Below, piece by piece: positions 63,606 to 64,000 of a stretch of DNA of 64,000 nt. Source of the stretch: an uncultured Corynebacterium sp. (GTDB taxonomy: Bacteria > Actinomycetota > Actinomycetes > Mycobacteriales > Mycobacteriaceae); NCBI GenBank assembly GCA_943914355.1, contig CALUBS010000003.1:52286-116285 (forward strand). Reading direction: 5' to 3'. The notes beneath the pieces were generated by a model. The model ran no database searches and had not been told where the DNA came from. It worked only from the letters and a program-made list of their open reading frames with translations. Each line of letters starts with the position of its first letter. Within the stretch, counting starts at the first letter, position 1. Position numbers and translations under genes: made by a program.

Positions 63606-64000
63606 GTGCTCCCCGCGTGAGCGGGGATGAGCCGCCCCGATGACGTAAATCGCGGCTCTAGCGATGGTGCTCCCCGCGTGAGCGGGGATGAGCCCAAGCA
63701 GGCCACCAAGGCCACACGGTTGTTGCAGTGCTCCCCGCGTGAGCGGGGATGAGCCCGATGGCGACGTTCCCGAAGAAGTCATCCACCTGTGCTCCCCGCG
63801 TGAGCGGGGATGAGCCGCACTACACCGTACACCCTGTATTTACAGGGGAGTGCTCCCCGCGTGAGCGGGGATGAGCCCACCAAGTACACCCCGCGAGATA
63901 GTACGAGCGAGTGCTCCCCGCGTGAGCGGGGATGAGCCCAAACCACCTGCTACCACGCGGGCCGGTAGGTCGTGCTCCCCGCGTGAGCGGGGATGAGCCG
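63606..64000 (+). CRISPR. type I-E CRISPR array, seven repeats, continues past the window
   Basis: Identical 28-nt repeats start at 63606, 63667, 63728, 63789, 63850, 63911 and 63972, an exact 61-bp period, giving six complete 33-nt spacers. The repeat runs GTGCT, stem CCCCGC, loop GTGA, stem GCGGGG, handle ATGAGCC. The base after the repeat is always G or C (G,C,C,G,C,C,G). The array is in the same direction as the cas genes. All seven repeats are perfect, so this is the leader-proximal, young end. Confidence 0.99.

Noticed and set aside
63606-64000. Self-targeting spacers
   Set aside because: I compared the six spacers with the window by eye and noticed no long match outside the array. A proper search is still needed.

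Overview
The window looks like a chromosomal segment of a Corynebacterium (Actinobacteria). The evidence is the gene order hemW-hrcA-dnaJ-rsmE-phoH-ybeY, then era-recO-uppS, a Zur/ArsR pair beside glyS, and dgt close to dnaG, together with many GTG/TTG starts and a GC-rich composition. A perfect BioQ-type operator lies in front of a bioW-bioF pair. I cannot name the species from sequence reading alone.

Layout. 1-3 kb: the edge of an ATPase gene and two CNNM/CorC-type membrane proteins on the minus strand. 3-9 kb: housekeeping operon (hemW, hrcA, dnaJ, rsmE, phoH, ybeY). 9-12 kb: a frameshifted pyridoxal kinase, a formamidase-like amidase and a lipoprotein. 12-25 kb: era, recO, uppS, zur/arsR, glyS, two small unknown proteins, a TPM-domain surface protein, a DUF218 protein, dgt, an RNase Sa-like enzyme with a barstar-like partner, and dnaG. 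25-27 kb: a secreted PAP2 acid phosphatase. 27-32 kb: the terminal beta-ketoadipate genes (pcaF-pcaR divergent from pcaI-pcaJ) and an MHS-family transporter. 32-36 kb: a three-gene biotin-dependent carboxylase (carboxyltransferase, biotin carrier, biotin carboxylase). 36-43 kb: a DMT transporter, a ferredoxin-type reductase divergent from two DUF2236/MpaB-type oxygenase-like proteins, and an aldehyde dehydrogenase. 43-46 kb: tRNA-Asn with a displaced copy of its 3' end 750 bp away, and bioW-bioF.

The last 18 kb is a defence island. It holds a complete type I Wadjet operon (jetA-jetB-jetC-jetD, minus strand, about 53.3 to 46.7 kb), an Ohr peroxidase, and a complete type I-E CRISPR-Cas locus (cas3-cse1-cse2-cas7-cas5-cas6-cas1-cas2, then a leader and at least seven 28-nt repeats with 33-nt spacers, running off the right edge).

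The most interesting signal is in the 517-bp gap before cas3. On the minus strand, 54074-54161 holds two diverged copies of the CRISPR repeat exactly one 32-nt pseudo-spacer apart. The parts that survive are those of one mature crRNA: the upstream repeat keeps its 5' handle and a stem with a compensatory base-pair change, and the downstream repeat keeps its stem-loop and is followed by a U-rich tract. The first 12 nt of the pseudo-spacer match 54232-54243 exactly, next to a 5'-AA PAM-like dinucleotide and just upstream of the likely -10 box of the cas promoter. This is the architecture of a crRNA-like regulatory RNA (CreR/CreA class) that would guide Cascade to repress its own operon without cleavage.
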